DNA of 33,977 nt from Pseudomonadota bacterium (GTDB taxonomy: Bacteria > Pseudomonadota > Gammaproteobacteria > Burkholderiales > Thiobacillaceae), in assembly GCA_021802945.1 (NCBI GenBank), contig JAJZRE010000020.1, positions 9,024-43,000 of the forward strand, in the 5' to 3' direction. Shown here piece after piece: positions 33,754 to 33,977 of this stretch; within the stretch, counting starts at the first letter, position 1; every line of letters begins with the position of its first letter. The translations under genes and the position numbers were made by a program. The notes under the pieces were generated by a model, which did no database searches, was not told where the DNA came from, and saw only the letters and a list, made by a program, of their open reading frames with translations.

Positions 33754-33977
33754 TCAGAACGCTTCCCACTCCTCGCTGCCGCCGGCGACAGCCCGCTTCT
33801 TCGGACGCGCCACCGGGGCGGGCGCGGCCTTGGGCTGCCGCTTCGGCCAGGCCGTCACGACGTCCTTCAGCACGGGCAACTCCGTCCGCACGCTATGTGC
33901 CCCGCCTTCCAGCCTGAACACGCTGACCGCCTCGGCCAGCTTCGCCGCCTGCTCCTGCAGGCTCTCGGCCGCGGCCG
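33754..33977 (-). CDS. C-terminal end of a methyl-accepting chemotaxis protein (5' end outside window)
   Basis: A frame open to the right edge and ending at TGA (complement of 33754-33756) encodes the last 73 residues of an MCP. It starts in the conserved AAAESLQEQAAKLAEAV segment found near the end of signalling domains, continues through a Lys/Pro/Ala-rich flexible linker, and ends EEWEAF. That ending matches the xWxxF pattern of the pentapeptide that tethers CheR and CheB. The first 25 bases are identical to part of the neighbouring Aer-like gene. The gene was probably missed by simple ORF searches because it lacks a start in the window. Confidence 0.88.
   Translation of the reverse strand, partial: AAAESLQEQAAKLAEAVSVFRLEGGAHSVRTELPVLKDVVTAWPKRQPKAAPAPVARPKKRAVAGGSEEWEAF

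Overview
The window is about 34 kb of GC-rich DNA, almost fully coding, and looks chromosomal. The gene content (single polar-type flagellar gene set, CheV, CheD, CheZ, AmmeMemoRadiSam genes, GC-rich codon use) suggests a motile betaproteobacterium, perhaps of the Thiobacillus/Nitrosomonadales type. That placement is inference; no rRNA or species marker is present.

Left part, about 1-8.8 kb, is not flagellar. It holds the tail of an unknown membrane protein, a predicted outer-membrane protein with a good terminator behind it, and a phosphoribosyltransferase that converges on and overlaps an alpha/beta hydrolase. The hydrolase is the last gene of a tight minus-strand operon headed by a MEMO-AMMECR1 fusion protein and a radical SAM enzyme (the AmmeMemoRadiSam set, function unknown). 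Divergent from this operon lies a soluble PAS-PAS histidine kinase with its NarL/LuxR-type response regulator, then a diguanylate cyclase with an intact GGEEF site and I-site.

Middle part, about 8.9-28.0 kb, is a nearly complete set of late and structural flagellar genes. First come the filament genes fliC, flaG, fliD, fliS, fliT, then a FliK-like protein, a stand-alone FlhB C-terminal domain protein, a YcgR/PilZ flagellar brake and CheV. fliE is on the minus strand, divergent from fliFGHIJKLMNOPQR, which encode the MS ring, switch (C ring), export ATPase complex, hook-length control and export gate.

Right part, about 28.1-34 kb, is chemotaxis on the minus strand. In transcription order it holds the end of one methyl-accepting chemotaxis protein (MCP), an Aer-like PAS receptor, cheR, cheD, cheB, cheY and cheZ. 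cheA, cheW, flhA, flhB, fliA and the rod and hook genes are not in the window.

Two sigma-28-type promoters with the same architecture (TTAA[C/G]TTT, 11-bp spacer, G[A/C]CGATT[C/A]) precede fliC and cheY. They tie the filament and the motor-signal genes to the same late flagellar regulon. c-di-GMP signalling is represented twice, by the cyclase just upstream of fliC and the PilZ brake inside the filament cluster. I found no mobile elements, CRISPR arrays, tRNAs or rRNAs, and no gene-free stretch longer than about 300 bases. The main candidates for something new are the AmmeMemo-radical SAM-hydrolase operon with its convergent phosphoribosyltransferase, the duplicated export-switch/hook-length pair behind fliT, a perfect 13-bp inverted repeat inside ycgR, and a small repeat cluster between fliE and fliF.
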